A stretch of DNA of 64,000 nucleotides, taken from Mesorhizobium sp. AR07. Lineage in GTDB: Bacteria; Pseudomonadota; Alphaproteobacteria; Rhizobiales; Rhizobiaceae. Position 1 is the stretch's first letter; each line of letters starts with the position of its first letter. The notes under the pieces were generated by a model. That model was given only the letters and a program-made list of their open reading frames with translations. It was not told the origin of the DNA and made no database searches. The position numbers and the translations under genes were made by a program. The stretch covers positions 248,001-312,000 of the forward strand of contig NZ_CP080529.1 of NCBI RefSeq assembly GCF_024746815.1. The letters are read 5' to 3'. Below are positions 35,421-44,344 of the stretch, piece by piece.

Positions 35421-36479
35421 ATGTCAGCAAAAACTTCTGGGCCCGCCGAAAGCAAATCGCTGATTGACAGGGAGGCCGAGCGCCACGCTGCTCGTTCTTC
35501 CAAGGATCAGCCAACGACTGTAGGTGAGTACGGGCAAGAGCGAGGCAGGGAGGCGGAATGGCCATCCGAGATTCCTGCCCTAGGATGGAGGGACATCGCT
35601 TGGCGTGTGTGGGAGGAATTCAACAAGGACCGCATCATGCTGGTCGCAGCAGGCGCCACCTTTTACCTGCTACTCGCACTATTTCCGGCCCTAGCGGCCT
35701 TCATGTCACTATACGGGTTTGTCGCCGATCCGGTGACCGTGGCCGATCACGTTTCCTATCTCGCCGGCCTGCTTCCTTCGGGCGGCATCGATCTCATTCG
35801 CCAGCAACTGCAGGCGCTGGCACGTCAGAACACCAGCGCGCTTGGGGTAGGATTTTTTGTCGGCCTGGCTATTGCGCTATGGAGTGTAAATAGCGGTATC
35901 AAGGCGTTGTTCGACGCTATGAACATCGCTTACGAGGAAACTGAAAAACGCAGTTTTATCCAACTGAACTTCATGTCGATCGCATTCACCATTGGTGCTT
36001 TGATGATCGGAATCGTTTTGCTTCTGACCGTCGGTGTCGTCCCCGTCATCTTGTCGTATTTGTATCTCGACAAATGGGCAGAAGTGCTCTTCGCGGTGGG
36101 GCGGTGGCCAATCCTCATGCTGGCCATACTCACCGGAATATCGCTGATTTACCGGTTCGGCCCAAGCCGGGAAAAAGCCAAATGGCGCTGGCTGAGCTGG
36201 GGCGCCGCGATGGCGACGTTGGTCTGGTTAGCCGCATCGTGGCTGTTCTCATTCTATCTCCAGCATTTCGCCAACTACAATGTGACCTACGGATCGTTGG
36301 GCGCCGTGGTCGGTTTAATGATGTGGACCTGGATTTCGGTGATTATCCTCATTGTCGGGGCCGCGATCGACGCCGAAATGGAACATCAGACTGCACGCGA
36401 TTCAACCACCGGGTCGCCATTGCCAATGGGTCAGAGAGGGGCGGTTGTTGCTGATACGCTTGGCAAGGTCGCTGAGTGA
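35421..36479 (+). CDS. YihY/BrkB-family integral membrane protein (352 aa)
   Basis: A charged 70-residue N-terminus leads to six membrane spans with family motifs: DRIMLVAAGATFYLLLALFP at the first span, LWSVNSGIKALFDAMNIAYE between spans, then YRFGPSREKAKWRWLSWGAA and YGSLGAVVGLMMWTWISVII. The family was once misnamed RNase BN; its role (possibly lipid or solute translocation) is unsettled. ATG 35421 is used; ATG 35406 is five codons earlier. It heads a run of envelope-phosphatase-like genes. Confidence 0.92.
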   Translation: MSAKTSGPAESKSLIDREAERHAARSSKDQPTTVGEYGQERGREAEWPSEIPALGWRDIAWRVWEEFNKDRIMLVAAGATFYLLLALFPALAAFMSLYGFVADPVTVADHVSYLAGLLPSGGIDLIRQQLQALARQNTSALGVGFFVGLAIALWSVNSGIKALFDAMNIAYEETEKRSFIQLNFMSIAFTIGALMIGIVLLLTVGVVPVILSYLYLDKWAEVLFAVGRWPILMLAILTGISLIYRFGPSREKAKWRWLSWGAAMATLVWLAASWLFSFYLQHFANYNVTYGSLGAVVGLMMWTWISVIILIVGAAIDAEMEHQTARDSTTGSPLPMGQRGAVVADTLGKVAE

Positions 36480-36760
36480 CACCAAATCTCGATCGCCCCA
36501 CCAAGCGTCGTTTCCATCGGACCACGCAACCGCCAGCTTTGCCATTGTCTTCAGCTATGTGTTCAACGCTCGTGTTAGCAAGGCGCTGTGGTTCTTCGCT
36601 GCCGCCCTGCTCCTTGTGATTTCCCGTGTCTATGTCGGGACCCATTATGTCGGCGACATCCTGGGTGGGTATCGCGACCGCGCTTATTGCCGCCGGGCTG
36701 GTCCGGATAGTTTATCGGGAGGACACTCGCATCGATCGATGGGTGACCGGAATTCTGTAA
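36480..36760 (+). pseudogene. PAP2-type phosphatase remnant, 5' truncated and frameshifted
   Basis: QASFPSDHATASFAIVFSYV contains the PSDH phosphatase motif and ISRVYVGTHYVGDILGG the SRxxxGxHxxxD motif. One extra G near 36666 shifts the frame. In the corrected frame GIATALIAAGLVRIVYREDT and the natural stop at 36760 follow. The N-terminal KxxxxxxRP motif and first spans are missing. It lies directly after the yihY gene. Confidence 0.8.
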
Positions 36761-36826
36761 ATGAGTGTCAGCGAAATTCGCAATGTCATGGCAAAGGCCG
36801 CGGCTCAAAGTTGAGAAGGCGCACAA

Positions 36827-37489
36827 ATGTTGCACGACTCCTTTTCACGAAACCTGTTTAATCGCACCAGCATGCTTGGCCGCATCTTTGCGCTACTAAT
36901 CCCGTCACTCGTGACGCCGGCTTCCACCGGTGCTGCTTTCGAAACAACATCGTCGGGACTCGCAGATGCGACGGTGCTGATCATACGTCATGCCGAAAAG
37001 CCTGATAGCGGGACGGGACTATCTCCTGCGGGGGAGGCACGCGCACAGGCCTATGTGGGATATTTTCAGCATCTCATGCTCGATGGTGTCGAGTTTCGAC
37101 CCGACACGCTGATAGCAACCGCCGATTCCCCAAACAGTGCGCGCGAGCGTCTGACACTGACGCCCTTAAGCCAGGCTCTTGGAGTTCCCATCGATCTGAG
37201 ATTCAGCAACAAGGACCTTGCAGGCCTTGTTCATGTGTTGACGAGCGAAACCCACGGAAAGTCCGTGCTTATTGCCTGGCATCACGGCACATTGCCGCAG
37301 ATCATGGAAGCGTTGGGTGGAGACCCTCACGCGCTGTTGCCCGACGGTTACTGGCCTGACAACGTTTTCGACACTGTCGTTGTGCTTCGCTACGACCATG
37401 ACGGGAAATTCATCCCTGGCTCCGAGCAGCTCATTCACGAAGATTTCGCAAATCCGCCGGGGCTGATCAGCGGCGAAAATTCCCAATGA
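36827..37489 (+). CDS. Exported histidine phosphatase-family protein (220 aa)
   Basis: The N-terminus (MLGRIFALLIPSLVTPASTG after a short polar lead) is a signal peptide or anchor. The catalytic RHG-type motif appears as VLIIRHAEKPDSGTGLSPAG near residue 50, and the second catalytic His lies in SVLIAWHHGTLPQI near 150. This branch-2-like layout suits a periplasmic phosphomonoesterase; the substrate is unknown. ATG 36827 has GAGAAGG eight bases upstream; ATG 36872 is an alternative. Located between a PAP2 remnant and a PAP2 fusion gene. Confidence 0.82.
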   Translation: MLHDSFSRNLFNRTSMLGRIFALLIPSLVTPASTGAAFETTSSGLADATVLIIRHAEKPDSGTGLSPAGEARAQAYVGYFQHLMLDGVEFRPDTLIATADSPNSARERLTLTPLSQALGVPIDLRFSNKDLAGLVHVLTSETHGKSVLIAWHHGTLPQIMEALGGDPHALLPDGYWPDNVFDTVVVLRYDHDGKFIPGSEQLIHEDFANPPGLISGENSQ

Positions 37490-37614
37490 GCACCTCCGCC
37501 GTCAAAGGCACTCGCCGCAGGCGTGCTCCGTTCCGTAGACCGTCCCGGCAACAATCGGATACGATCGAAGAAACAGCGTTGCTCCGGATTTTCGGTCAGA
37601 ATGAGGCACTATGA

Positions 37615-39690
37615 ATGTCCTTTTTCTCGGCGCTCACAAATTACATCGCTTCGCACCCGCATCTCGCGCACGCGGCGATCTTTCTGCTGGCTCTGTCGGA
37701 GTCCATTCCCATCATTGGCGCCGTCGTTCCTGGAACGGCCATCATTGTCGGCCTTGCCGCTCTCGTCCCGAGTGGTGTCTTAACGCTCTGGCCGATGTTG
37801 ATCGCGGCCTTTCTGGGCGCGATCGTCGGCGATGGCTTGTCCTTCTGGTTGGGCAATCGATACCACCGTGAAATCCTGCTGCGGTGGCCGTTGAACCGAT
37901 ATCCTGAACTCATCGCGCGCAGCGAGGCATTCTTCGAACGGCACGGCGGCAAGAGCGTCTTTCTGGCGCGCTTCACACCGGGCGTGCGCGCCTTCATCCC
38001 GCTCGTGGCAGGCATGTTGCAAATGCCTGCCCGCCGGTTTTACTACGCCAACATCATTTCGGCGTTTGTCTGGGCGCCGTCGCACATCCTGCCTGGAGTC
38101 TTCGTCGGCGCATATTTCAGCGTTGCCGGCGCTGCCGCAGGCCGGCTCGCGGTGCTCCTTGTCGCGGTGATTTTTGTCCTGTGGGTCATTGTTTGGATTG
38201 TCCGTCACACGGTACGCCGGGGCATTCCCATCCTTGTGGCCAATCTGGAACGGCTGCGCGGCTGGGCGCACGCCCGCGATGACTGGACGAGCAGCCAAAT
38301 CCGCTCTTTGCTCGATCCGGCCCAGAAGGAAACGAAGATCCTCGCGGTGCTGGCACTGCTGCTCGTCGTGGCCGCCTGGACTTTCTTCGGCATCCTCGAG
38401 GACGTCGTCAGCGGAGATCCGCTGGTACGCACCGACGCCGCCGTCTATCGCATCCTTCAAGACCTGCGAACGCCGTTGGGCGATTCCTTGATGGTCGGCT
38501 TCACGGAACTCGGCGACACAACGGTGGTGATTGCGATTGCCGTCGTCGTGTTCTTGTGGCTGGCCTGGAAGCGCGCCTGGCGCACCGCCGCCTACTGGGT
38601 GGCCGCCATCGGCGGCGCTGCAGCCATCAACACGGGCATCAAGGTGGCACTACACCGTGCGCGTCCCACCGAGAACCTCTATTCCGGTTGGAGCGATTTT
38701 TCCTTTCCAAGCGGCCACAGTACGGAAAACGCCGTCCTGTATGGTTTTCTGGCTTTCCTGATCGCCCGGCGCGCCCGACCAGCTTGGGGCCTTCCGGTCG
38801 CGCTTGCAGCGGCCATTTTGGTGGCCTTGATCGCCTTCTCCCGGCTCTACCTCGGCGCCCATTGGTTTTCCGATGTGGCGGGCGGACTGGCGTTCGCGAC
38901 GGCATGGCTGGCCCTGCTTTGCATTGCCTATTTGTATCATCAACCGTCCGAAAAGGGCGCCGGAGGTCTCCTGGTCGTGGCCTGCGCCGGCCTGGTCGTC
39001 GCAGGCGGATTCAATGTCTACCGCCGTCACGCTGCGGACATGGAACGCTACGCGGTGCGATATCAGGCACCGACGATCCTCGCTGCCGAATGGTGGGAGC
39101 GGGATTGGCAGCAATTGCCTGTGCAGCGGATCGACTTCGAAGGCGAGACGGAAGAACCGATTACCTTCCAGTGGGCCGGCAGCCTGAAGCGCCTTGAGGC
39201 AGATTTGCTGCAAAAGGGCTGGCGCTCGCCGGCTTCGTGGACGTTGACCGGCGCTCTCGCTTGGTTCACGCCGCGCCCCGATCCGATGGCCCTGCCAACG
39301 TCGCCCTATATGGAGCGCGGGCGCTTGCCGAGCCTCACGCTGGTCCATCCGCGCGGCGAGTTGGGCGGGACCGGTTCGCGCTTCGTGCTTCGCGTGTGGG
39401 CGACCGACATTGACCTGCGAAACGGCCATCTGACGGAACTCTGGATCGGGTCCGTTGTCGACGAGCGGCTGGGCAATCGCTTCCCGCTCTTCACGCTGGC
39501 ACTGGCGCAGCCCGACGCGAACGGCCCCCGCGACCTTCTTGCTGCGTCTCTCGACACCGGCCGCCTGGTGACCCGGCCCGATCTTGGTTCAACCCCCGTT
39601 TGGGATGGTCAGGTTCTGCTGGCCCGTGACGGAAGTATTCCGGCCAATCCAGGAACGGGAGTTTTGCAGGGAGGCGCTCCCAGCCCCTGA
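37615..39690 (+). CDS. DedA-PAP2-LssY_C triple-domain membrane phosphatase (691 aa)
   Basis: Domain 1 (1-190) is DedA-like, related to undecaprenyl-phosphate and phospholipid flippases (ESIPIIGAVVPGTAIIVGLA; FLARFTPGVRAFIPLVAGM). Domain 2 (about 260-445) is a PAP2 phosphatase with all three motifs: KVALHRARP near 342, PSGH near 367, SRLYLGAHWFSDV near 410. Domain 3 (about 480-691) is an LssY_C-like soluble domain (PVQRIDFEGETEEPITFQWA...RVWATDIDLRNGHLTELWIG). Such fusions combine lipid translocation and dephosphorylation at the inner membrane. ATG 37615 has GAGG about eight bases upstream. DAG-kinase-like and metallophosphoesterase genes follow on the same strand. Confidence 0.93.
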   Translation: MSFFSALTNYIASHPHLAHAAIFLLALSESIPIIGAVVPGTAIIVGLAALVPSGVLTLWPMLIAAFLGAIVGDGLSFWLGNRYHREILLRWPLNRYPELIARSEAFFERHGGKSVFLARFTPGVRAFIPLVAGMLQMPARRFYYANIISAFVWAPSHILPGVFVGAYFSVAGAAAGRLAVLLVAVIFVLWVIVWIVRHTVRRGIPILVANLERLRGWAHARDDWTSSQIRSLLDPAQKETKILAVLALLLVVAAWTFFGILEDVVSGDPLVRTDAAVYRILQDLRTPLGDSLMVGFTELGDTTVVIAIAVVVFLWLAWKRAWRTAAYWVAAIGGAAAINTGIKVALHRARPTENLYSGWSDFSFPSGHSTENAVLYGFLAFLIARRARPAWGLPVALAAAILVALIAFSRLYLGAHWFSDVAGGLAFATAWLALLCIAYLYHQPSEKGAGGLLVVACAGLVVAGGFNVYRRHAADMERYAVRYQAPTILAAEWWERDWQQLPVQRIDFEGETEEPITFQWAGSLKRLEADLLQKGWRSPASWTLTGALAWFTPRPDPMALPTSPYMERGRLPSLTLVHPRGELGGTGSRFVLRVWATDIDLRNGHLTELWIGSVVDERLGNRFPLFTLALAQPDANGPRDLLAASLDTGRLVTRPDLGSTPVWDGQVLLARDGSIPANPGTGVLQGGAPSP

Positions 39691-39772
39691 CCGAGAGGAT
39701 TCATGACGCAATATCGAAATGCATGAGACGAGCAGACGATACCAGTTTCACTCCTTCTCAAATGGCGCGCAC

Positions 39773-40699
39773 ATGACAGTCCTGGTCCTCCTCAATGCAA
39801 ACGCCGGCACAATTCAGCGAGCCGACTACGATGTCGAAGCATTCGTTCGAAACGGGTTTCAGGCGCGCGGATTGGAAGCCGAGGTGCGAATGGCGGGTGG
39901 GAGCCAGATCGCGGAGATGGCCCACAGCTTTGTCACGGCGAAATCACCCGGCAGCAAACCAAGGACCCTCGTGGTCGGCGGGGGCGATGGCACCCTCGGC
40001 TCCGTGGCTTCGGCAATTGCGGGGACGAATGTTGTGCTTGGCGTCTTGCCGCTGGGCACCCTCAATCATTTCGCCAGGGATCTCGGTTTGCCGAATGATC
40101 TGGAAGCGGCCATGGACATAATTGCCGCGGGCCACGTGCAGGAAATCGATGTTGCGGAGGTGAACGGCCGGGTCTTCCTCAATAACTCGTCCATCGGCAT
40201 TTATCCGTTTCTTGTCGCTGAACGGACCGCGGAGCAAAAGCGGAAAGGGGTGGGAAAGTTTGCTGCTCTCGGCCCGGCGCTTCTCTTGACGCTCAAGGCA
40301 TCATCCTGGCAAAGGGTTAGAATCTCAATCGACGACAAGGGGCGAGAACAGCGGACCCTCTGCGTGTTCGTTGGCAACAATTTCTACGATTTGAGCAATC
40401 TCGGCCACCGCAGTAGTCTCGCGTCCGGGGAACTGTGCGTCTACGTCGTGAAGCGACAGTCCTGGTGGGGACTTGCGCTACTACCCTTCAAGGTCGCCTT
40501 CCGTTTGATCGACCCAGTCCACGATGTGGAACTATTCCGGGTGCAAAGTCTTGAGATCAGGGCGCACCGACGACACATGCGAATTGCGATGGACGGTGAA
40601 ACCGTCGAGGCGACAACTCCGGTGCATTATCGGATACGACCTGGTGCACTGCGGGTTCTGGCACCCGTCTTGACGAAGGCCACCCCTCGAAACGCATGA
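39773..40699 (+). CDS. Diacylglycerol kinase-family lipid kinase (308 aa)
   Basis: MTVLVLLNANAGTIQRADYD opens a DAGK catalytic domain with the nucleotide motif TLVVGGGDGTLGSVASAI near 70, LGVLPLGTLNHFARDLGL near 92 and the C-terminal beta sandwich typical of YegS/BmrU-like kinases (LCVFVGNNFYDLSNLGH; MRIAMDGETVEATTP). It phosphorylates a lipid, perhaps diacylglycerol or a long-chain base. The start at 39773 fits the family; ATG 39719 would add 18 residues. It is 82 bases after the PAP2 fusion gene and 16 bases before the next gene, probably one operon. Confidence 0.93.
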   Translation: MTVLVLLNANAGTIQRADYDVEAFVRNGFQARGLEAEVRMAGGSQIAEMAHSFVTAKSPGSKPRTLVVGGGDGTLGSVASAIAGTNVVLGVLPLGTLNHFARDLGLPNDLEAAMDIIAAGHVQEIDVAEVNGRVFLNNSSIGIYPFLVAERTAEQKRKGVGKFAALGPALLLTLKASSWQRVRISIDDKGREQRTLCVFVGNNFYDLSNLGHRSSLASGELCVYVVKRQSWWGLALLPFKVAFRLIDPVHDVELFRVQSLEIRAHRRHMRIAMDGETVEATTPVHYRIRPGALRVLAPVLTKATPRNA

Positions 40700-40715
40700 T
40701 TCTGGTGAGGGCTTG

Positions 40716-41600
40716 ATGAAGACGATTGCCCACCTTTCCGACCTGCATTTTGGCAGGATTGACCAGACAGTATCCGATGCACTCGCTGCCGAGGTTCGCG
40801 CAGCCGACACTGACATTGTTGTCGTCTCGGGAGACATGACGCAGCGCGCACGCAAGCAAGAATTCGCGCAGGCACGCGCATTTCTCGACACGTTGCCATA
40901 CCCGCAGCTCGTCGTGCCGGGCAACCATGATGTCCCGCTCTACAACCTGTTCGCGCGCGCCTTCACCCCACTATCGCGTTACAAGCGCTATATCACAGCG
41001 GATACCGACCCGTTCTATGCCGATCCGGAACTGGCCGTCGCTGGGATAAACACCGCTCGGTCGTTAACGATCAAGGGAGGCCGTATCAACAGCGAGCAAC
41101 TCACGTGGGTGAGACGACGTTTTGCCGATCAGCCGGATGAGACGACACGGATCGTGGTGACACACCATCCCTTCGAAGGGGCCAGTGCGAATGACGATGA
41201 CGGTATCGTCGGGCGGGCGAGGATGGCGATGGGAGTATTTTCACAAAGCCGCGTCGATATGATCCTGTCGGGACATCTGCATCTGAACCGCATGGGTTCG
41301 AGTGCGGTCCGATACGATATTGAAGGCTACTCCGCCTTGCTGATCCAAGCTGGCACAGCGATTTCCTCACGCCGCCGGCAAGAAGCAAATTCTTTCAATC
41401 TCATTCGCATCGAGCGGCCAGAGATCCATCTGGAGTGTCGGGCATGGGACCTCGACGAGGTGAGATTCGTCAGATCGACGAGCAAAAGCTTCAGGCTGGG
41501 ACGGTCAGGCTGGGCGCCGACAGGTGGGACAACTATCCCGACGCTTGTACAAAACGCCGACGACGAGATTGTACGGGCCGACGATCGGAAACACGGATAG
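40716..41600 (+). CDS. Calcineurin-like metallophosphoesterase (294 aa)
   Basis: All five metal-binding blocks are present: IAHLSDLHFG near residue 5, VVVSGDMTQRA near 38, VVPGNHDVPL near 68, VVTHHPFEG near 148 and LSGHLHLNRMG near 188. It belongs to the CpdA/Icc-like group that cleaves phosphodiesters such as cyclic nucleotides or lipid headgroups. ATG 40716 has GAGG five bases upstream. Being tightly behind the lipid kinase, a role in glycerophospholipid turnover is plausible but unproven. Confidence 0.92.
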   Translation: MKTIAHLSDLHFGRIDQTVSDALAAEVRAADTDIVVVSGDMTQRARKQEFAQARAFLDTLPYPQLVVPGNHDVPLYNLFARAFTPLSRYKRYITADTDPFYADPELAVAGINTARSLTIKGGRINSEQLTWVRRRFADQPDETTRIVVTHHPFEGASANDDDGIVGRARMAMGVFSQSRVDMILSGHLHLNRMGSSAVRYDIEGYSALLIQAGTAISSRRRQEANSFNLIRIERPEIHLECRAWDLDEVRFVRSTSKSFRLGRSGWAPTGGTTIPTLVQNADDEIVRADDRKHG

Positions 41601-41809
41601 CAGCTTTTTTGCGACTATGGCCAATCTCTTGACTCAACGAATTTGCCGCGCTCATCGTAGCCGACATTCTGCTGATACTCGGGGGACGGCGGCCTTGCAG
41701 GCTTCGTTCGCGTGTTTTGGTTGATCGTGAAGCAAACTCAAAGGATCGGCCGGCTTCCAGTCGGTCGATCATCTGCGCCTCACATCCGTTCCTATTGCCG
41801 GCGCTAGTT

Positions 41810-41832
41810 GTGGTCAAAATCTGACGCTTGGT
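41810..41832 (+). repeat. Left arm of a 23-base perfect inverted repeat flanking the ankyrin gene
   Basis: The 23 bases are the exact reverse complement of 42718-42740. A further GCCGGCGC block lies just outside both arms at slightly different spacing, so the imperfect repeat is about 40 bases. The GTCAAAA...GACGC core recalls terminal repeats of IS21-type elements, but that is a weak resemblance. Confidence 0.75.
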
Positions 41833-41951
41833 GCCTGATGGAACAGGCGGTCTCGCTGACTCATGGATGGCGGCTTTCCGGCGGGGCGCTCCGGGCAGTT
41901 CGCGACCCATTCCGGACATTCCAAGATCAGTCAGGGGCAAGGCGTTTGCGT

Positions 41952-42581
41952 CTATGGGGTCATGCCGTAGCGCTCAAGTAGTCGGATGATCTCCGCCTGC
42001 TGCGTCCTTGCCTCTGGCGAGCCGCTGCCGCCACGGCCGGTCTGCCGTGTCGCAAGCATCATTGGCGTCGAACCATTCCCGTTCTTGCGTAATGCGTCCG
42101 CGCCGCCATCCAGGAGTGCGCTCGCCGCTGCCCCGCACCGAGTTCTGACGGCGCGATGCAAAGGCGTGACGCCGTTTTGGTCGATAGCGTTCGGATCGGC
42201 CCCTGACGCGATCAGCAAGGCGACGGTCACGGACTGGGGGACCGGATTCCACCTGGGCGACCCCGGAATTCCGTCAGCCGCATAGTGGAGCGGCGTCGCG
42301 CCCCGCCGGTTTCTCGCGGCGACGTCCGCGCCAAGGCTGATTAGCTCTCGCGCGATCTCAGGCCGATGGGCCGCCGCTGCGACGTGAAGTGCAGTGTCGC
42401 CAGTATAAACGTAGTGCTTAATCTCGTTCAGAAAGTTATCCGTCGCCGCCGCCCGCGTCGCGCCCTTCTTCAGGGTCGCCCTCGCGAGGGCAGGAAAGGC
42501 GGTCAGCAAGCCGAGCACCGCCGCCCCGTCAGCCGATGCGATCGCCTTCATGAGGCGCCGGAGTGAAGCGTCATCCATCAT
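41952..42581 (-). CDS. Ankyrin-repeat protein (209 aa)
   Basis: After a 50-residue helical lead, about four ankyrin repeats are readable: TGDTALHVAAAAHRPEIARE, NRRGATPLHYAADGIPGSPR, DQNGVTPLHRAVRTRCGAAA and NGNGSTPMMLATRQTGRGGS, each with the TPLH-type turn. No signal or membrane span, so a cytoplasmic protein-binding role is likely. Starts: ATG 42581 (used) or GTG 42614; neither has a strong ribosome site. The gene sits alone between the inverted repeats at 41810 and 42718, suggesting it moved as a unit. Confidence 0.88.
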   Translation of the reverse strand: MMDDASLRRLMKAIASADGAAVLGLLTAFPALARATLKKGATRAAATDNFLNEIKHYVYTGDTALHVAAAAHRPEIARELISLGADVAARNRRGATPLHYAADGIPGSPRWNPVPQSVTVALLIASGADPNAIDQNGVTPLHRAVRTRCGAAASALLDGGADALRKNGNGSTPMMLATRQTGRGGSGSPEARTQQAEIIRLLERYGMTP

Positions 42582-42717
42582 CGTCTGCTTCAAGCCCTTT
42601 GTTTGGGAATTCACTGACTAAGTGTACGTCCGGCAACGGCGGCTCACCACCCTAGGGTTCTCTTGTCGGCGAAACCTCGGCGCCGATCCTGATCGATGGA
42701 GGAGCGCCACGCCGGGT

Positions 42718-42740
42718 ACCAAGCGTCAGATTTTGACCAC
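42718..42740 (-). repeat. Right arm of the inverted repeat flanking the ankyrin gene
   Basis: Exact reverse complement of 41810-41832. Together the arms enclose about 930 bases with the ankyrin gene as the only cargo and no transposase. Confidence 0.75.
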
Positions 42741-42779
42741 TAGCTTGCGCGCCGGCGCTGGTTGCGGCAGGCTCCTTCA

Positions 42780-43124
42780 ATGAAACAGATGTCGTCCTTA
42801 TCCGCCTCGGCCCTTTTCGTTGCGGTCATTGTGCTGGCGCAGTCGGCACCTTCCGTCGCCAAAGACCGAACCATGACAGGCAACATTCGTAGCTTCGAAT
42901 GCGGAGACAATTGCTATCTGACGATTGTCGATACGAAGAAGGCCGAGCAAGTTGGTCTGTGCGTGGCTCCTGAGTGCGCGAACTGGAACGAGCGTACCTC
43001 TATGCCGTCGCGTTACAAAGGCAAGCGTGTAACCGTTACTGTCGGGCAAGGCCAACAACTCAACGATGCCGGGGAAGTCATGGGGAAAATGATGGCGTTC
43101 AAGAAGATCGAATTTCTCGACTGA
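42780..43124 (+). CDS. Small secreted protein, possibly OB-fold-like (114 aa)
   Basis: MKQMSSLSASALFVAVIVLA QSAPSVA is a Sec signal (cleavage near residue 27). The mature 87 residues (TGNIRSFECGDNCYLTIVD, GLCVAPECANW, YKGKRVTVTVGQGQQLNDAG) look like a beta-rich domain with four cysteines, likely two disulfides. Similar small periplasmic proteins occur widely without a known role. ATG 42780 is chosen because the signal starts there. Confidence 0.78.
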   Translation: MKQMSSLSASALFVAVIVLAQSAPSVAKDRTMTGNIRSFECGDNCYLTIVDTKKAEQVGLCVAPECANWNERTSMPSRYKGKRVTVTVGQGQQLNDAGEVMGKMMAFKKIEFLD

Positions 43125-43178
43125 AGTTTGCTAGGAACCGGCAAGCTTCGAAGCGTCTGCAGAGGGAGCGTCCCAGCG

Positions 43179-43367
43179 GTGGCCTATCTGGTGATTTGGT
43201 ACGGGAAAGAGGGCATCGTTGAAAAGACGCCCTTCGATGCCGAGAAAGCCGCACGAGATCACGCGCTGGCGACATTTGTTGCTCGAAAGCAGAATGACGG
43301 TATCGTAGCGGTGGAAGTTCGCAAAGACGACGGCACGGTTGTATTCAGTCAAGCAGGCGGCAACTAA
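43179..43367 (+). CDS. Small rhizobial hypothetical protein (62 aa)
   Basis: AYLVIWYGKEGIVEKTPFDA followed by EKAARDHALATFVARKQNDG and VEVRKDDGTVVFSQ has the pattern of short rhizobial proteins of the type 'VIWYSKxGxEKTPWD...VEVRD...VVFSH'. GTG 43179 with GGGAG eleven bases upstream is preferred over an in-frame start at 43128. No cysteines, no signal. Confidence 0.6.
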   Translation: MAYLVIWYGKEGIVEKTPFDAEKAARDHALATFVARKQNDGIVAVEVRKDDGTVVFSQAGGN

Positions 43368-43830
43368 ATCGTCTGGATCGTGGTCGCGGTGCTTCAGTGG
43401 GCCGGCTGACTCCAGGTCGAACAGATCTTCCTTCACCCGGTGGAGCAGATCATGCCTGTTCCAGGACGAAACAAAAAAGCCTGCGCCTCTGGCGGAGGAC
43501 GCAGGCCGATCAGGGTACGGGCCCCGATCCAGCAGCAATATCCGGGAGATATCGCTGCCACTATGACTCTTTAGCGCAGGCTAACGTTCCTGATGGCAGC
43601 GACAGGTTGATAACTTTCCGACCGAGCGGCTGCCAACGCGGTTCAGGCAAGGGATGAAACCGGCCAAAAGGACCGAAAGGACAAGCGAGAGGGGTACGGC
43701 AAGAAGCCACCGAGCCTCCAAAATGCTGTTGTGCCGATTGTCCATTGGCTCGTGCCTCCTGATTTATTTCTCCGCATTGAAACGAAGTGCGGGACCAAGA
43801 GGTTCCGGACTCGACGATGACCTTCGTCGT
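43368..43830. other. About 460 bases non-coding between two small genes
   Basis: Contains the minus-strand terminator at 43479-43506 and otherwise only short frames. It could hold a long 3' untranslated region or a small RNA of the minus-strand transcript starting near 43914. Confidence 0.45.
43479..43506 (-). terminator. Strong rho-independent terminator on the minus strand
   Basis: GCCTGCG-CCTC-TGGCG-GAGG-A-CGCAGGC gives an eleven-pair stem with one bulge. Read on the minus strand it is followed by TTTTTTG. The only minus-strand gene upstream is the 27-residue membrane protein at 43831-43914, 325 bases away. Confidence 0.75.
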
Positions 43831-43914
43831 TTAGTACCAGCGCCTACGACCGTAGAAGCCGCCGCCTAGCAGAATAGCAATAAGAACGATGACCAAAATT
43901 GTGGTGATATCCAT
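43831..43914 (-). CDS. Very small membrane protein (27 aa), similar to rhizobial Gly/Tyr/Arg-ended peptides
   Basis: ATG 43914 is preceded by a perfect AGGAGG five to six bases upstream. The peptide is one hydrophobic span (ITTILVIVLIAILLGGG) with a basic aromatic end (FYGRRRWY), matching a common type of tiny rhizobial membrane protein near DUF3309. The strong ribosome site and clean topology support it despite its size. Function unknown. Confidence 0.7.
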   Translation of the reverse strand: MDITTILVIVLIAILLGGGFYGRRRWY

Positions 43915-44101
43915 ATGCGCCTCCTATGGCTCTGACCGACGGCAAATGGCAATCGCGGCTCTGGCCGCACTGATAGAAGCCAGGATGGTACGGCGCAGCC
44001 CAAGGGACGTTCAAAGGGCCTTCGTATCCGCGGCGATGGAGGCAGACGTCCTTGATGCCAGCTTCATGAAGAACTGAACCGTTTGCCTCAACATCCTTGG
44101 C

Positions 44102-44344
44102 CTAATGTCGACCTTGGCGCGAGCTTGCAATGATCCTGCTGAAGTCAACGCTTGCCTCGTCCAACGCTCCAAAGCACCTCAACAGCAGGGTGGACGGGAT
44201 AGCCTCTAACTGCGGACCCCACCACGGCCTTTCGCGAGAGCCCTGACTTTGCTTAGAAGCTTGGTAATTATAGTCATGCATGATCCTCGCGAAGAGCAGG
44301 TCAGCGGTGACGATTTCGGACTGTACTTGGTTGAGCTCATTCAT
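44102..44344 (-). CDS. Hypothetical protein (80 aa), uncertain
   Basis: ATG 44344 opens MNELNQVQSEIVTADLLFAR and continues with mixed polar sequence to a stop at 44102. No convincing ribosome site, no family seen. Composition is acceptable for a soluble protein. The stretch 44345-44674 upstream holds nothing else I can support except the promoter of the hydrolase gene. Confidence 0.3.
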   Translation of the reverse strand: MNELNQVQSEIVTADLLFARIMHDYNYQASKQSQGSRERPWWGPQLEAIPSTLLLRCFGALDEASVDFSRIIASSRQGRH

